Assembly: GCA_020431405.1 (NCBI GenBank)
Contig: JAGQIK010000496.1
Coordinates: 23,878-87,877 of the forward strand
Reading direction: 5' to 3'
Source: Myxococcales bacterium
GTDB taxonomy: Bacteria; Myxococcota_A; Polyangia; GCA-2747355
Length of the DNA stretch: 64,000 nucleotides
The position numbers and the translations under genes are program-made. Shown here piece after piece: positions 1 to 8,887 of this stretch. Below the pieces are notes generated by a model that worked only from the letters and a program-made list of their open reading frames with translations, did no database searches and was not told where the DNA came from. Numbering within the stretch: the first letter of the stretch is position 1; each line of letters starts with the position of its first letter.

Positions 1-811
1 CGGGCGGCGCCGTCTCGACCGCTACGCCCGCCGGCGCGTCGACGCTGACCTTGCCGCGACCGAGCGTGATGATGCGCTCGATCTCGCCGCCCTCGGCGAC
101 CACGTGCCAACTCGCGTCGGCGAAGGAGACGAGCGCGAGGATCGACTTGCCCGGGCGCTTGACCGTCACATCGATGGGCGCCTTGTTCTTGCTGGCAAAT
201 AGCGCCGACACGACAACGTGCAGCGCTGGCTGACCGCCCCCGGGGGCGGAGCTAGCGTCGCGCGTGAAGCTCTCGACCGATCCGGTGCACGTCGCGTAAG
301 GCGGCAGCGAACGGGAGTAGTCGGGACCGGTGGGAGGAGTTAGTGGTGGCCCGGGCGGCGTAGGCGGATCCGGCGGTGCCCCGGGCAGCGTGCGCAGCAG
401 CATCGTCAGCCGTCGCTCCTCGCCATGCACGAAATTTGTCGCCGCCACGTCCGAGACCAGCAACTGCGAGCCGTTGGTCTTCAGCCCGCGCGCGGTCAGG
501 TAGAAGGTCTCGTAGTAGCGCTGCGACGTACCGGGCAAGAGCCGGATCGATGGCAGCGCGCTGCCCCCATCGGCGGGCTCTTCGTAGACGAGCTCGATCT
601 CGCTGTCACCGTCGATATCCGACGCGGCCACCCGCCCGTTGTTCGCCTCCTGCAGCGGAAAACCGCCCGGCGCGTCGAGCACCAGCTGCACCGTCGAGAT
701 GCGCGACGGCGTGTCCTCGGGTGCCACGGCGAGGTTGATCACGAGGCGCGACTCGCCGCAGCCGCACGCCAACAGCGCCAGCGCTCCGATGGCGATGACG
801 CTGCGCTTCAC
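1..811 (-). CDS. Exported lipoprotein, partial (3' end outside window)
   Basis: The protein reads from a GTG at 811 and is still open at the window edge, giving at least 270 residues. The N-terminus is a short signal peptide ending in LLACGCG, a lipobox, so it should be a lipid-anchored envelope protein. Residues about 25-150 resemble the same region of the next lipoprotein upstream (VVLDAP-like segment, acidic DIDGDSEIE stretch). A Pro-rich linker follows, then a module with HVVVSALFAS, VTVKRPGKSILALVSF and W-H-V. The same module occurs in both upstream neighbours. Its GTG start overlaps the TGA of the upstream gene (GTGA), so translation is probably coupled. The function is unknown. Confidence 0.82.
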   Translation of the reverse strand, partial: MKRSVIAIGALALLACGCGESRLVINLAVAPEDTPSRISTVQLVLDAPGGFPLQEANNGRVAASDIDGDSEIELVYEEPADGGSALPSIRLLPGTSQRYYETFYLTARGLKTNGSQLLVSDVAATNFVHGEERRLTMLLRTLPGAPPDPPTPPGPPLTPPTGPDYSRSLPPYATCTGSVESFTRDASSAPGGGQPALHVVVSALFASKNKAPIDVTVKRPGKSILALVSFADASWHVVAEGGEIERIITLGRGKVSVDAPAGVAVETAPP

Positions 812-2358
812 GGCGAAGTCTGCTTGGTGAACCATCCCGGCGCGTAGCCGGGCGGGACCATCTGTGGGTAGGCGAACGGCGCGCTGCCGAAGTTCGCTCG
901 GATGCTGTCGCCGCGCGAGAGCGAGACCATCGGCGTCAGCGGTACCGGGATGCTCGGCAGCAGCACCGGCGTGCCCTTGTCCTGCGCCGGATCGGCGATC
1001 TGCCACGCTCCGTTGAGATGCGCGTAGACCTGTCTGCCGTCGATGTCGAGCGCGATGCCGATGACGTCGCCCTCTTTGAACGCCGGGCTCGTCGATCGCT
1101 CGAAGCCGCAGGCCATCTGGCCCTGCGGAATCAACCCGCACATCATCCGCTCCGTGTGCCAGCCGTCGATGAAGTTGTCGGGCCCGATGTACGCCGGCGC
1201 GAAACCGACCAGCCGCTCGAACACGGCGCTGCTTCCCAAGGTGCCGATGGTCAGCTCCCAGTACCAGCGGCCACTGGAGAGCGATACGTCGCTGATCGCC
1301 CCGACGGCGCCGTCGCCGCCGGCGGGGTACGTCACCTCGCGTCCATCGGCGCTCACGTCGGGCTTGCTCGGCTGAAATGTCGGCGGGACTCGCGAATCGC
1401 CGGCGATGGTCGTCCACTGCGCGTAGCGCCGTTCGCCGGGCGCAGCCACTGCTTCCGGCGCGGGCAGCGCATCGAGCCCGGAGCCCCCGTCGATGGTGAC
1501 CTGCTGGATGGCGTAGCAGAAGCGGTACGACGTGACGTCGAGCTCCGTGCCCTCCTCGATGCGCCGGATACGCTGGTACTGGTAGGGGGCGTTATCGTCC
1601 TCGACACCACTGGACAGGTCGAGCGTCTTGACCTCGACGCCAGCGGGAGCGGTCACTCGCGACGTCCCGGCGAAGGCGTCGTGATAGACCGCCACGACCT
1701 TGGCGCCGCTGACCTTCCAATCGACGGGGTCGTAGGAATTCAGCACCAGCACGACCTCGCGATCGCGCTTGACGTCGACTTCGACCGTCGCGGTGCGGCT
1801 CTCGTTGACGTCGACGATGTGCAGCTCGCGCGTGCCGCTCGTCGAGCGCCCGAAGCCGCCTTTGGGACCGCCGTCGCAGATCAGCGTCGCGCCGGGCTCG
1901 GGCGTGATCGGCGGCTTCGGCAGCTTGATCTGTGCCAGCGGCACGGTGACCTCGGTCAGCTCGCCGCGCAGGAAACGCACACGCGTGATCTCTCCGCCAT
2001 AGAGCGCAAAGCCTTCGAGAAGACCGCGCGCGCGCAGGGTGAACGGATCGAAGTAGGCGCCATCCTCGCCAGCGAGCAGGGTCAGCGACGCGGGGCCGTC
2101 GCCGCCGATGGGGCGCGTGAGCCGAAGCTCCGTCACGCCATCATCGTCGACATCGGCGCTCGACACCGGCGAGCCTTCGCTGGTCGCGGCGAAGCCTGCG
2201 GGGGCGTCGAGCACCACCTCGAGCGTGTCAGCACCCATGAACGCCGCCGCACCGGTAAGCTGCCAGTGGATCACGAGCGTCGTGCTGTCGCACCCGCCGA
2301 AGAGCGCCATCCAACACAACGCCGTGATCCAGCAGCGAAATCGCCCGCGGTCACCCAT
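808..2358 (-). CDS. Exported lipoprotein with C-terminal SPRY-like domain
   Basis: This is a 516-residue protein. I chose the ATG at 2358, which gives a compact signal peptide (MGDRGRFRCW...) ending in FGGC, a lipobox; a longer start at 2382 is possible. After an N-terminal beta-rich region comes a module with HIVDVNESR, VLVLNSYDPVDWKVSG and SYRFCYAI, shared with both neighbouring lipoproteins. The C-terminal third (about residues 330-510) looks like a SPRY/B30.2 beta-sandwich: SSGRWYWELTIG, VGFAP, GDVIGIALDIDGRQVYAHLNG. SPRY domains usually bind proteins. It lies 45 bp after the upstream lipoprotein gene and overlaps the downstream one, so the three form an operon. The ligand is unknown. Confidence 0.85.
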   Translation of the reverse strand: MGDRGRFRCWITALCWMALFGGCDSTTLVIHWQLTGAAAFMGADTLEVVLDAPAGFAATSEGSPVSSADVDDDGVTELRLTRPIGGDGPASLTLLAGEDGAYFDPFTLRARGLLEGFALYGGEITRVRFLRGELTEVTVPLAQIKLPKPPITPEPGATLICDGGPKGGFGRSTSGTRELHIVDVNESRTATVEVDVKRDREVVLVLNSYDPVDWKVSGAKVVAVYHDAFAGTSRVTAPAGVEVKTLDLSSGVEDDNAPYQYQRIRRIEEGTELDVTSYRFCYAIQQVTIDGGSGLDALPAPEAVAAPGERRYAQWTTIAGDSRVPPTFQPSKPDVSADGREVTYPAGGDGAVGAISDVSLSSGRWYWELTIGTLGSSAVFERLVGFAPAYIGPDNFIDGWHTERMMCGLIPQGQMACGFERSTSPAFKEGDVIGIALDIDGRQVYAHLNGAWQIADPAQDKGTPVLLPSIPVPLTPMVSLSRGDSIRANFGSAPFAYPQMVPPGYAPGWFTKQTSP

Positions 2359-2403
2359 TCGAAACATGATTCTAGCTGACACTCCCGAGTATTGCTGGAA
2401 CCA

Positions 2404-3774
2404 CTAGCTTCCAGCGCCCGCGGCGCAGCGAATACCAGCCACGCCGGGGTAGAAGACGTTCGTGCCACCGACGTTGAGCGTCTTGAGGTGCTTGCCCGTG
2501 GCGAGGTCGAAGAGGCGGATGCCTCCGACACGAAACGGCGTGCCGACCACGAGCTTGCCGCCGACGATGTCGAGCCCGTCGACCCAGTCGTCGTAGCCCG
2601 CGAGCGGGAGCTTGCTGACCGTCGCGCCGTCGCGCAGCGGGGCGAGCTGGACCTCGTTGGTGGAGTGCCAGGCGAACACGAGCTGCCCGTCGCGCGCGGC
2701 GATGCGAGACGCGAAGACGCCGCTGATGTTGTAGGTCTTGCCAGCCTTGTCCTTGAGCACGTCGTCGAAGCTGGCGTAGCTCTTGATGCCGCCTCCGAAG
2801 CCCATCACGAGGATCTCGCTGCCGTGGGTCGTGACGGCTTCGCAGCTGACGTTCGCCACGCGTGTGGCGCCGTCGGCGATGTTGATCTCGACCACGCCGT
2901 CACGGCTGCACGCGTAGACCTTGTCGCCGATCCAACCCAGCGACGCGTTGCCGCTCGCTTGCAGGTTCTTGGCCGTCGAGCCCGAGCAGAGCTGCCCGCT
3001 GTCGAGGCCCACCATCGCCAGTCGCACGTCGCCGCCCTCGAGCAGCGCCATGCAGTACGCCGACTCCTTCGCGATGTGGGCGCAACCGGGCAGCAGCTTG
3101 GCGCTCGGCGACGTCGTCGGCGGCTCCACCGGCGGCGGAGGCTGCGACGGGGCGTCCTCGCCGATGGTGAAGTGCGTCGAGCGGTAGCAGCCGCGAAAGC
3201 TCGTCAGCTGCAGGCCGGTCAGCGTCTGGGCGGTGCCGATCAGCGCGCTAGTGTCGTCCGAGGGCCACTTGTAGCCGATCTCGTAGTGGTAGTTGTTCGT
3301 GTCGTGGTCGTGGCTCTCCAAGGCAGTGCCGGCCGGCACTTCCGCGCTCTGCGCGTGGTAGCCGTTGAGGAGGACGCGCTCGACGATGACGCCGGCGGCG
3401 GCGCTAACCTTCCAGTGCGTCGGCTCGTAGGACGAAAGTACCAGCACGTGACGACCAGGTCGGCTGACCTCGATGGTCACCGTTCCCTTGCCGCCGCTGC
3501 GCGACTCGTAGACGCCGACGACGTGCAGCTCGGTGCCGCCGCTGACGTGTGTGTCGAGCAGGTAGTAGGCGTAGCCGGCGCTGACCGCGCACTGATGCTC
3601 GAGGCTCGTGCCCGGCTGCGGCGGCTGCGGCGGTAGCGGTGGCTGCTCCGGGGGCGGATCGGCGATCGGCGGCGCCTTCGGCGTTTCATCTACGGAGCGA
3701 TTGCCGCAGCCGACGGCGACGAGCCCGACGAGGCTGGCCAGCACCGTGAATGTGATGATGCGGGTGTGGTTCAT
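2404..3774 (-). CDS. Exported lipoprotein, first of three paralogues, with beta-rich C-terminal half
   Basis: This is a 456-residue protein. The start is the ATG at 3774, preceded by a clear AGGAGG; a longer reading frame upstream lacks such a site. The signal peptide ends in LVAVGC (lipobox) and is followed by a Pro-rich linker. Residues about 70-200 carry the module common to this operon (HVVGVYESR, RPGRHVLVLSSYEPTHWKVS, FRGCYRSTHFTI). The second half has repeated short beta-strands with turns (IGDKVYACSRDGVVEI, DGLDIVGGKLVVGTPFRVGGIRLFD), suggesting a beta-propeller. It is the first gene of a three-gene minus-strand operon and diverges from the HEAT-like gene at 3936. No enzymatic motif is visible. 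Confidence 0.85.
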   Translation of the reverse strand: MNHTRIITFTVLASLVGLVAVGCGNRSVDETPKAPPIADPPPEQPPLPPQPPQPGTSLEHQCAVSAGYAYYLLDTHVSGGTELHVVGVYESRSGGKGTVTIEVSRPGRHVLVLSSYEPTHWKVSAAAGVIVERVLLNGYHAQSAEVPAGTALESHDHDTNNYHYEIGYKWPSDDTSALIGTAQTLTGLQLTSFRGCYRSTHFTIGEDAPSQPPPPVEPPTTSPSAKLLPGCAHIAKESAYCMALLEGGDVRLAMVGLDSGQLCSGSTAKNLQASGNASLGWIGDKVYACSRDGVVEINIADGATRVANVSCEAVTTHGSEILVMGFGGGIKSYASFDDVLKDKAGKTYNISGVFASRIAARDGQLVFAWHSTNEVQLAPLRDGATVSKLPLAGYDDWVDGLDIVGGKLVVGTPFRVGGIRLFDLATGKHLKTLNVGGTNVFYPGVAGIRCAAGAGS

Positions 3775-3935
3775 GCGTTCCTCCTGGTGGTCTCCCACGC
3801 GGGAGCAGCACAGGAGCAAGCGCTGCGCCAGCAGCTAGAGCGTCGAAAACACAGACCGGCGCAGTGCTCGAGTAACGCGCGCGCTTCAGTGCGAAATGCG
3901 CGCGTTTCAGCGCGCCAGCGCTCGTATGATGCGGA

Positions 3936-5642
3936 ATGCCCTCGTTAGACGCGAAGCAGATCACCAAGTACATCAAGCACCGCGCGCGTCATCTCTATCA
4001 GCAGCCCGAGACGCCGCTCTGCGAGAGCCACGGCGTGGATGCCATCGAGCCGCTGCTGTCGATGTGCGCCGGCTGGCAGGTCGCGCCGGCGGTCTTCGAC
4101 GAGCTCGGGCGCTACTCGCTGTCGGAGCGCCGCGAGCACGTGCACCCTGGCGTGGCGCGCTGGGCTGCGCGGCTGTTTTGCGACGAGAAAGACCCCGACG
4201 ACTCGGGCATGTCTGCCGAGCACCTGGTTCAGTTCGTGCTGGCAGAGCTTCCGGAGACGCCCGAGCTGATCGAATCCGTCTTCACGGCCATCGGCACGGA
4301 TGTCGTCGAGCGGCGCAACGCAACGAAGCATCTGATCCAGCTCGCCTTGCGCGGGCGACATCGGGCGGCGTTGCCGTCGATCCGGCCGCTGTGGGCCAGC
4401 CAGTACGAGTGGGGCAAGGCCGTGATGAACATCGACGGCGGCGAGTCGCTCGCCGACGAGGTGCGACGCGCGCTGAAGTCGCGAAAGCGCGCCACCGCGC
4501 GCGACCTCGCGTTGTGCCTGGCCGTCATCGCGCCGGAAGGCGCGCGCGAGACGCTGCTGCCGCTGCTCGAGGCGCGCTGGGACGACGTGCGCCTCGCGCT
4601 TGGCTACCTCGCCCACCCCGACGACCTCGGGCGCATCGGCAACAATGATCCCACCGGCAAGCACGCCACCCGCATGCACGTCGCGCGCTCGCCGGGGCCG
4701 GCCGTCAAGCGGGCCAAGGCGCTCGAGGCCGCGCTCGCAGACTGGATGAACCACGGCGGGCGCATCGTAGCCGCCGAGCTGCTCTGCGACGCAGACCTGC
4801 ACGTCGCCACCAGCGCGGCGCACGTGCTGCGCACCTACGCCGAGGCCTACAAAGACCCCAAGGCCGCCGGCCACGAGCACGAGCTGAGCGTGCTGCACAG
4901 CATCGCGACGCTCGCGCGCGACGGCGCCGACGACGCGCTGTGGAAGTCGATCGAGGCGCTTCACCGCACGGTGCCGCACGCGCCGCCGCTGCCGCAGCGC
5001 GAACGCTCGAGCGAAGCGGCGCCATCGCTGGGCTCTGGCGAGGCGCACGCGCCGGTGGCCAAGCCGGCCGCCGTCGCCGCGGCACGCGCGCTCGGCGAGC
5101 TGCTCTTCGAGAAGGCGCGTCTCGAGCGCAGCGACGAAGCCGCCGCGGCGCTGCTCGAGCCACGCATCAGCACGGTAGACGAGGGCACGCTGCTGTCGGT
5201 TGCTGGCGAGAGCTTCGTCGTCGACGACGACGGCGTGAACCTGCGGCCGAGCGGCGCCGACGGCAGCGTCGCGAGCGAGGCGCGCCGAAAGCGCGTCGAG
5301 ACGTTGCAGAAGAAGGTGCAGAAAGACATCGACGGCATGCGCTCGCAGATCGCTGCCGCCGAGCAGCTCGCCGAGCTCATGACTCAGATCGCCAAGCTCG
5401 AGTCCGACCTCGGAGGCCGCGCTTTTCACGAGAACTACAGCGAGGCGTCGGTCAAGCGGCGCGAGAAGCTGCTGCTCGTCGACCAGCTCAGCCAGGGGCG
5501 CTTCATCGTGCGTCGCGCCAGCGGCAAGGTCTGCGACGTCGCCAGCTACGGCCGGCCGGGGCGCACGCTGCACGACTCGCTCGACGACGCGCTGCGGGCG
5601 CACGAAGCGCGCGTCGCCGAGCTCACGCGCCAGCTCGGCTGA
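3936..5642 (+). CDS. HEAT-repeat-like cytoplasmic protein of unknown function
   Basis: The product has 568 residues, with no signal peptide or membrane segment. Residues about 30-330 are Ala/Leu-rich paired helices resembling HEAT/armadillo repeats (for example ARDLALCLAVIAPEGARETLLPLLEARWDDVRLALGYLA). A low-complexity Pro/Glu/Ala linker follows, then a coiled-coil-like stretch (residues about 455-500, KRVETLQKKVQKDIDGMRSQ) and a small C-terminal region. A TATGAT hexamer ends only five bases before the ATG, so the mRNA may be leaderless, but no convincing -35 is visible. It diverges from the lipoprotein operon. HEAT-like proteins are usually scaffolds, and nothing here identifies a partner. 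Confidence 0.8.
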   Translation: MPSLDAKQITKYIKHRARHLYQQPETPLCESHGVDAIEPLLSMCAGWQVAPAVFDELGRYSLSERREHVHPGVARWAARLFCDEKDPDDSGMSAEHLVQFVLAELPETPELIESVFTAIGTDVVERRNATKHLIQLALRGRHRAALPSIRPLWASQYEWGKAVMNIDGGESLADEVRRALKSRKRATARDLALCLAVIAPEGARETLLPLLEARWDDVRLALGYLAHPDDLGRIGNNDPTGKHATRMHVARSPGPAVKRAKALEAALADWMNHGGRIVAAELLCDADLHVATSAAHVLRTYAEAYKDPKAAGHEHELSVLHSIATLARDGADDALWKSIEALHRTVPHAPPLPQRERSSEAAPSLGSGEAHAPVAKPAAVAAARALGELLFEKARLERSDEAAAALLEPRISTVDEGTLLSVAGESFVVDDDGVNLRPSGADGSVASEARRKRVETLQKKVQKDIDGMRSQIAAAEQLAELMTQIAKLESDLGGRAFHENYSEASVKRREKLLLVDQLSQGRFIVRRASGKVCDVASYGRPGRTLHDSLDDALRAHEARVAELTRQLG

Positions 5643-5657
5643 CGCGGCGAGCGGTGG

Positions 5658-5683
5658 TGCAAACAGTCCCAGTCACTGTTGCA
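5658..5683 (+). terminator. Weak stem-loop after the HEAT-like gene
   Basis: TGCAA and CAGT pair with ACTG and TTGCA around a 7-base loop, giving nine pairs with one bulged A. It lies 16 bp after the stop at 5642. No T-run follows, so intrinsic termination is uncertain. Confidence 0.25.
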
Positions 5684-5775
5684 TCATCGAAGCTCGGAGA
5701 GAGTATTCCGCGTACTGATCACGCGGAGATACGGAGGGCACCAGTCTTGCTCGAAGCGCGCGCAGAGAGGAACTG

Positions 5776-6894
5776 ATGCAAGCAGCCAGCACCGCGCGCC
5801 CGCTTCGCGTCGCGCTCGTCATCGCGCTTTTGCCGCTCGTCGCCTGCGGCGGCGACGGCTTCGTCACCAACGGCACCCCGGGCTCCGGGTCTGGCTCGGG
5901 CCAGCCGGGACAGCCGGGACAGCCAGGCCAACCAGGCAACCCCGGCCAACCCACGCAGCCAGGCAACCCTGACCCGCCGCAGCCGCCCGGTCCAACCTGC
6001 GGCGGCCAGGATATCCCGATCAAGCTGGTCAAGCAGGGCGAGGTTCCGGACCTGCACCTGGTCGTCGATCGGTCCGGCTCGATGATCCTGCCGGTGGACC
6101 TCTTCAACCTCGCCCTCGGCAGCAAGTGGGATGTCATGCGCGGCGCGCTCGGCGGCTTGGTCGACAGCTACGCCAACAACATCCGCTTCGGGCTCACGCT
6201 CTATCCCGCGGCGGCAGACGCCTGCGCGCCGGGCGCCATCGACGTGCCCATCGCCGCGGGCAACGGCACCGCCGTCAAAGCGGCGCTGCAGAGCAAGGGC
6301 CCCGACGGCAACACGCCAACGCACACGACGCTCGACGCCGTGCGCGCGTACCTCGCCGTCACGCCGCCTGGCCCCGGCGCGCGCTTCGTGCTGCTCGCCA
6401 CCGACGGTCTGCCCAACTGTCTGGGGCAGCCGGACGCCGACAGCAGCGCCGCAACGCTCGCAGCCGTCAAGGCCATCGTAGCGACAGGCACCAAGGTCTT
6501 CGTGCTCGGCTTCGGCAGCATCGTCGCGGCCAACCCCGCGCTGCTCGATCAGCTCGCCAACGCCGGCGGCGTGCCCAACCCCAACGGGCCGAACGCCTTC
6601 TACCCAGCGACCAATAAGAAGGAGCTCGAGAACGCGCTCGTCGCCATCGCCGGCGGCATCATCCCGCCACCGTGCACGTACAGCCTCAACGCGCCGCCTC
6701 CCGACCCCGACAAGGTCACCGTCAGCTTCGATGGCAACCCGATCCCGCGCACGCTCTCCAACAACTCGGGCTGGAACTACACGCAGGGCGGACGCGAGAT
6801 CACCTTCTTCGGCGCGGCGTGCGCACAGCTGCGCGCCGGCCAGGTCAAGAGCGTCAAGGTCGCCTACGGCTGCAAGGGACCCGTGATCAACTAG
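5776..6894 (+). CDS. VWA-domain lipoprotein
   Basis: This is a 372-residue exported protein with a signal peptide ending in LLPLVACGG (lipobox), then a GQPGQPG repeat linker (residues about 38-75) encoded by near-identical 9-bp units. A von Willebrand factor A domain follows (about residues 90-300) with MIDAS sequence DRSGSM, a Thr region GNTPTHTT and an Asp in LLATDGLPN. VWA domains bind metal and protein ligands, and this Myxococcota-style lipoprotein is probably a surface-located binding protein. A GAGAGGA lies just before the ATG. Its neighbours are on the same strand but separated by about 100 bp on each side, so co-transcription is unclear. Confidence 0.88.
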   Translation: MQAASTARPLRVALVIALLPLVACGGDGFVTNGTPGSGSGSGQPGQPGQPGQPGNPGQPTQPGNPDPPQPPGPTCGGQDIPIKLVKQGEVPDLHLVVDRSGSMILPVDLFNLALGSKWDVMRGALGGLVDSYANNIRFGLTLYPAAADACAPGAIDVPIAAGNGTAVKAALQSKGPDGNTPTHTTLDAVRAYLAVTPPGPGARFVLLATDGLPNCLGQPDADSSAATLAAVKAIVATGTKVFVLGFGSIVAANPALLDQLANAGGVPNPNGPNAFYPATNKKELENALVAIAGGIIPPPCTYSLNAPPPDPDKVTVSFDGNPIPRTLSNNSGWNYTQGGREITFFGAACAQLRAGQVKSVKVAYGCKGPVIN

Positions 6895-6992
6895 CTGGGT
6901 CGAGTGGCAGAAGCCGCTCGCGAGGCAACGGCGCGCTCGGGAGCTGCGCCCTTTTCCGGCAAGCGCGGCCGCGCGCGTGACAAGATGCCCGG

Positions 6993-7853
6993 ATGAGCTT
7001 GAGTGAGCGGTCGCGCCGCGTGCCGTTGGCGCTGCGGCTTGTGCTGATCCTCGGGGCGCTCGGCTTGTCGGTGTATTGGGGCTTCGCCTACGCCGGCCCC
7101 TACCGCTGGCTCGCCGAGCTGCAGCTGTCGTGGTTCGGCAGCTACGTCGTGATGCTCACCGGCGCGCTGACGCTGCTCTTGCTGCTGCTCCCATCGCTCG
7201 TGGCGATCCAGCTGCTGGCGCTGGCGTTCCCGCCGAGCGCGGCGCGTGACCCGGGGCCCCTCGCCGACCCGGCCGCGGTCGAAGACTTCATTCGGCGCCG
7301 CATCGGATACTTGCTCGGCACCCTGCTCAGCGTGGGGCTGCTCGCGGCCGCCGGCGTCTTCGCCGTCAAGGCCCTGAGCTTCGGCAACCACGTCGACGCG
7401 ACGGTCGCCGACCTCGAGCGCGGCGACCGTCCGCCCTCGCGCTGGGTCACGCTGCACGGCGGGCGGCTGCTGTGGCACCGCGCGGTGGGCATGCGCAGCG
7501 GCCGCGGGGGCAGCATCAAGCGCAACTACGTCCCGCTGGTCTCGGCGCACTGGCGCGAAGGCGACCCGGTGCGCGTTTACGTCGAGCTCTACGCCAGCTG
7601 GATGCGGCGCTACCACATCGCGCTCGCCGGCGATACGCACCCGGGCACGCTCGGCCGCGACAGCCTGCCCGGCGTCGTGCGCAGCGAGCTGACACGCCAG
7701 CTCGGCCGCGACCCGCGCGGCTACTGGGTGCTCGACTACCGCAGGTCGCCGCGCGATGTGATGTCGATGGCCGGGGCGTTTGGCGCGTCGGGGCTGTTCT
7801 TCGGCGTGATCGTCGCGCTGGTGTGGCTGCTGCGAGGCCGCAAGCGTGCCTGA
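6993..7853 (+). CDS. Multi-pass inner-membrane protein of unknown function
   Basis: The product has 286 residues with about four hydrophobic segments: residues 11-30, 48-80, 105-128 and 262-281. A soluble domain of roughly 130 residues sits between the third and fourth segments (RWVTLHGGRLLWHRAVG ... YVPLVSAHWREGDPVRVYVELYASW). This domain is beta-rich and probably faces one side of the membrane. I do not recognise a named family. It starts 98 bp after the VWA lipoprotein gene and is the last plus-strand gene before the tRNA-like sequence at 7933. Confidence 0.78.
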   Translation: MSLSERSRRVPLALRLVLILGALGLSVYWGFAYAGPYRWLAELQLSWFGSYVVMLTGALTLLLLLLPSLVAIQLLALAFPPSAARDPGPLADPAAVEDFIRRRIGYLLGTLLSVGLLAAAGVFAVKALSFGNHVDATVADLERGDRPPSRWVTLHGGRLLWHRAVGMRSGRGGSIKRNYVPLVSAHWREGDPVRVYVELYASWMRRYHIALAGDTHPGTLGRDSLPGVVRSELTRQLGRDPRGYWVLDYRRSPRDVMSMAGAFGASGLFFGVIVALVWLLRGRKRA

Positions 7854-7891
7854 CCGTGCATGCCATGCCCACGCCACGCTGACAGGTGCGC

Positions 7892-7919
7892 TTGACACGG
7901 CTAGCCTTTGGGCTATCGT
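7892..7919 (+). promoter_or_regulatory. Sigma-70-like promoter in front of the tRNA-like sequence
   Basis: A consensus -35 TTGACA (7892-7897) is followed after 16 bp by TATCGT (7914-7919). This is the best promoter match I found in the window. It points at the tRNA-Gly-like sequence starting at 7933, about 7 bases after the expected transcription start, a typical arrangement for a tRNA gene. Confidence 0.6.
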
Positions 7920-7932
7920 CGCGGCCTAGCGT

Positions 7933-7974
7933 GCGGGAATAACTCAGTTGGTAGAACAGCTGACAACTTCCCGC
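7933..7974 (+). pseudogene. Shortened tRNA-Gly-like sequence (42 nt), lacking anticodon and T arms
   Basis: The 5' part GCGGGAATAACTCAGTTGG matches the start of bacterial tRNA-Gly(GCC), including the acceptor strand and a D arm with the usual A-CTCAGTTGGTAGA sequence. Within 42 nt it reaches TTCCCGC, an exact complement of the GCGGGAA acceptor strand. The anticodon arm, variable loop and T arm are absent. The acceptor-like stem is extended outward by CTAGC pairing with GCTAG across a GT bulge. A good promoter lies just upstream. It may be a tRNA deletion relic, a remnant of element excision, or a small structured RNA derived from a tRNA. Confidence 0.55.
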
Positions 7975-8366
7975 GCTAGCGTAGCCGCGCCCAACGGAGT
8001 GGGGCTTGCTCGCTCTAACGGTGCGCTACGCCGGGCGCAGAAGAGGCGCCGGTGGTCGCACAGACCACGTCGTGACTGCTATTGGCCCGAAGCACATTCG
8101 CCGAGTTGGCCGACCGGCCGACTCCGACGCGGGATCGATGGCGTAGATGCATGGTGACATCTAACCCTGCCCCTGCCGACCCCAAGCCGCTACTCCGCGG
8201 GCTGGTGCGCGGACGAAGGTTCCGTCGTCGGTAGCCTCCGTCCCGAAGGTCACCGCAACGTCCGCGCTCCGCTTCGGCCATGAGCATCCCTGCAAAGAAA
8301 ACCCGCGCGACCGACGCGTGATGCGCGAACAGGACATGCTCGCAAAACGACAGCGACTCTATGTCC
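7975..8366. other. Non-coding stretch between the tRNA-like sequence and the Rhs immunity gene
   Basis: No reading frame here has convincing coding character on either strand. GC-rich short inverted repeats occur near the left end (GTAGC with GCTAC around 7981-8031), so transcription from the promoter at 7892 could continue into a structured RNA. I see no integrase gene or long direct repeat. Confidence 0.4.
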
Positions 8367-8786
8367 TCATCGTGACTTCGGGGAGAACGAGGAGACGATC
8401 TCGCCACTTGGCGCCATGAAGACAAAGACATCAAATAGGTCGCTTAGTCGTCGATACACGAAGGCTCGGCCGTGACCCGAGCCAGACGGAGCAACGACCT
8501 CATCGTCTGGCTCTCCGAGCTTCCTTCGCGCTTCCTCTAGACTCCCGAGCATTCCGATCTCGGCCTTCAATCGCCGCATCTCGACTGATGCTCCCGGCGG
8601 CTCCGCACGCGGCAGGCGGCCACCACAGATGTAGCAGTAGTGCAGCGCCACGTAGCCTTCCCCCTCCGGCGTAGAGAAGACGATACGAAAGCGGCCCTCC
8701 GCACCTACTTCGACCGGAATGCTCGGGTCCTGGGCATGTTCCTCTACGGAGCGGCACACACAGGCAGCGGGCGATGTCGTCGCCAT
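8367..8786 (-). CDS. Small cytoplasmic protein, putative immunity protein for the Rhs toxin
   Basis: The ATG at 8786 gives 139 residues; an upstream extension is Cys/Ser/Arg-rich and unlikely to be coding. There is no signal peptide. A CVCR pair near the N-terminus and YCYICGGRLP at about residue 57 could form a zinc-binding knuckle. The C-terminal part (RAFVYRRLSDLFDVFVFM) is a predicted helix-strand unit. It lies 101 bp downstream of, and on the same strand as, the Rhs gene whose 151-residue tip is variable in such proteins. Rhs and polymorphic toxin loci normally place the cognate immunity gene there. The immunity role is inferred from position only. Confidence 0.62.
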   Translation of the reverse strand: MATTSPAACVCRSVEEHAQDPSIPVEVGAEGRFRIVFSTPEGEGYVALHYCYICGGRLPRAEPPGASVEMRRLKAEIGMLGSLEEARRKLGEPDDEVVAPSGSGHGRAFVYRRLSDLFDVFVFMAPSGEIVSSFSPKSR

Positions 8787-8887
8787 AATGTTAACCTGCA
8801 CAGTCCTTGCTGACCGACAAAGGCAATCGCTCGGACAGAGCACACGAGCAACAGACCACACGAGCAACCTCGTGCGGCACGATGAGA

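Noticed and set aside
1018..2379. 453-codon open frame on the plus strand
   Set aside because: Antisense shadow of the SPRY-like lipoprotein; composition is Arg/Asp/His-rich and it lacks a ribosome site.
3945..5603. 552-codon open frame on the minus strand
   Set aside because: It lies fully antisense to the HEAT-like gene, is Arg/Val/His-rich as expected from GC-rich third positions, and has no domain pattern or ribosome site.
5895..5965. Tandem repeat in the VWA lipoprotein as a CRISPR or structural DNA repeat
   Set aside because: The roughly 9-bp units stay in frame and simply encode a GQP-rich linker.
7933..8031. Complete tRNA with intron
   Set aside because: No anticodon stem or T loop (TTCGA-type sequence) could be found downstream that would complete a tRNA-Gly.
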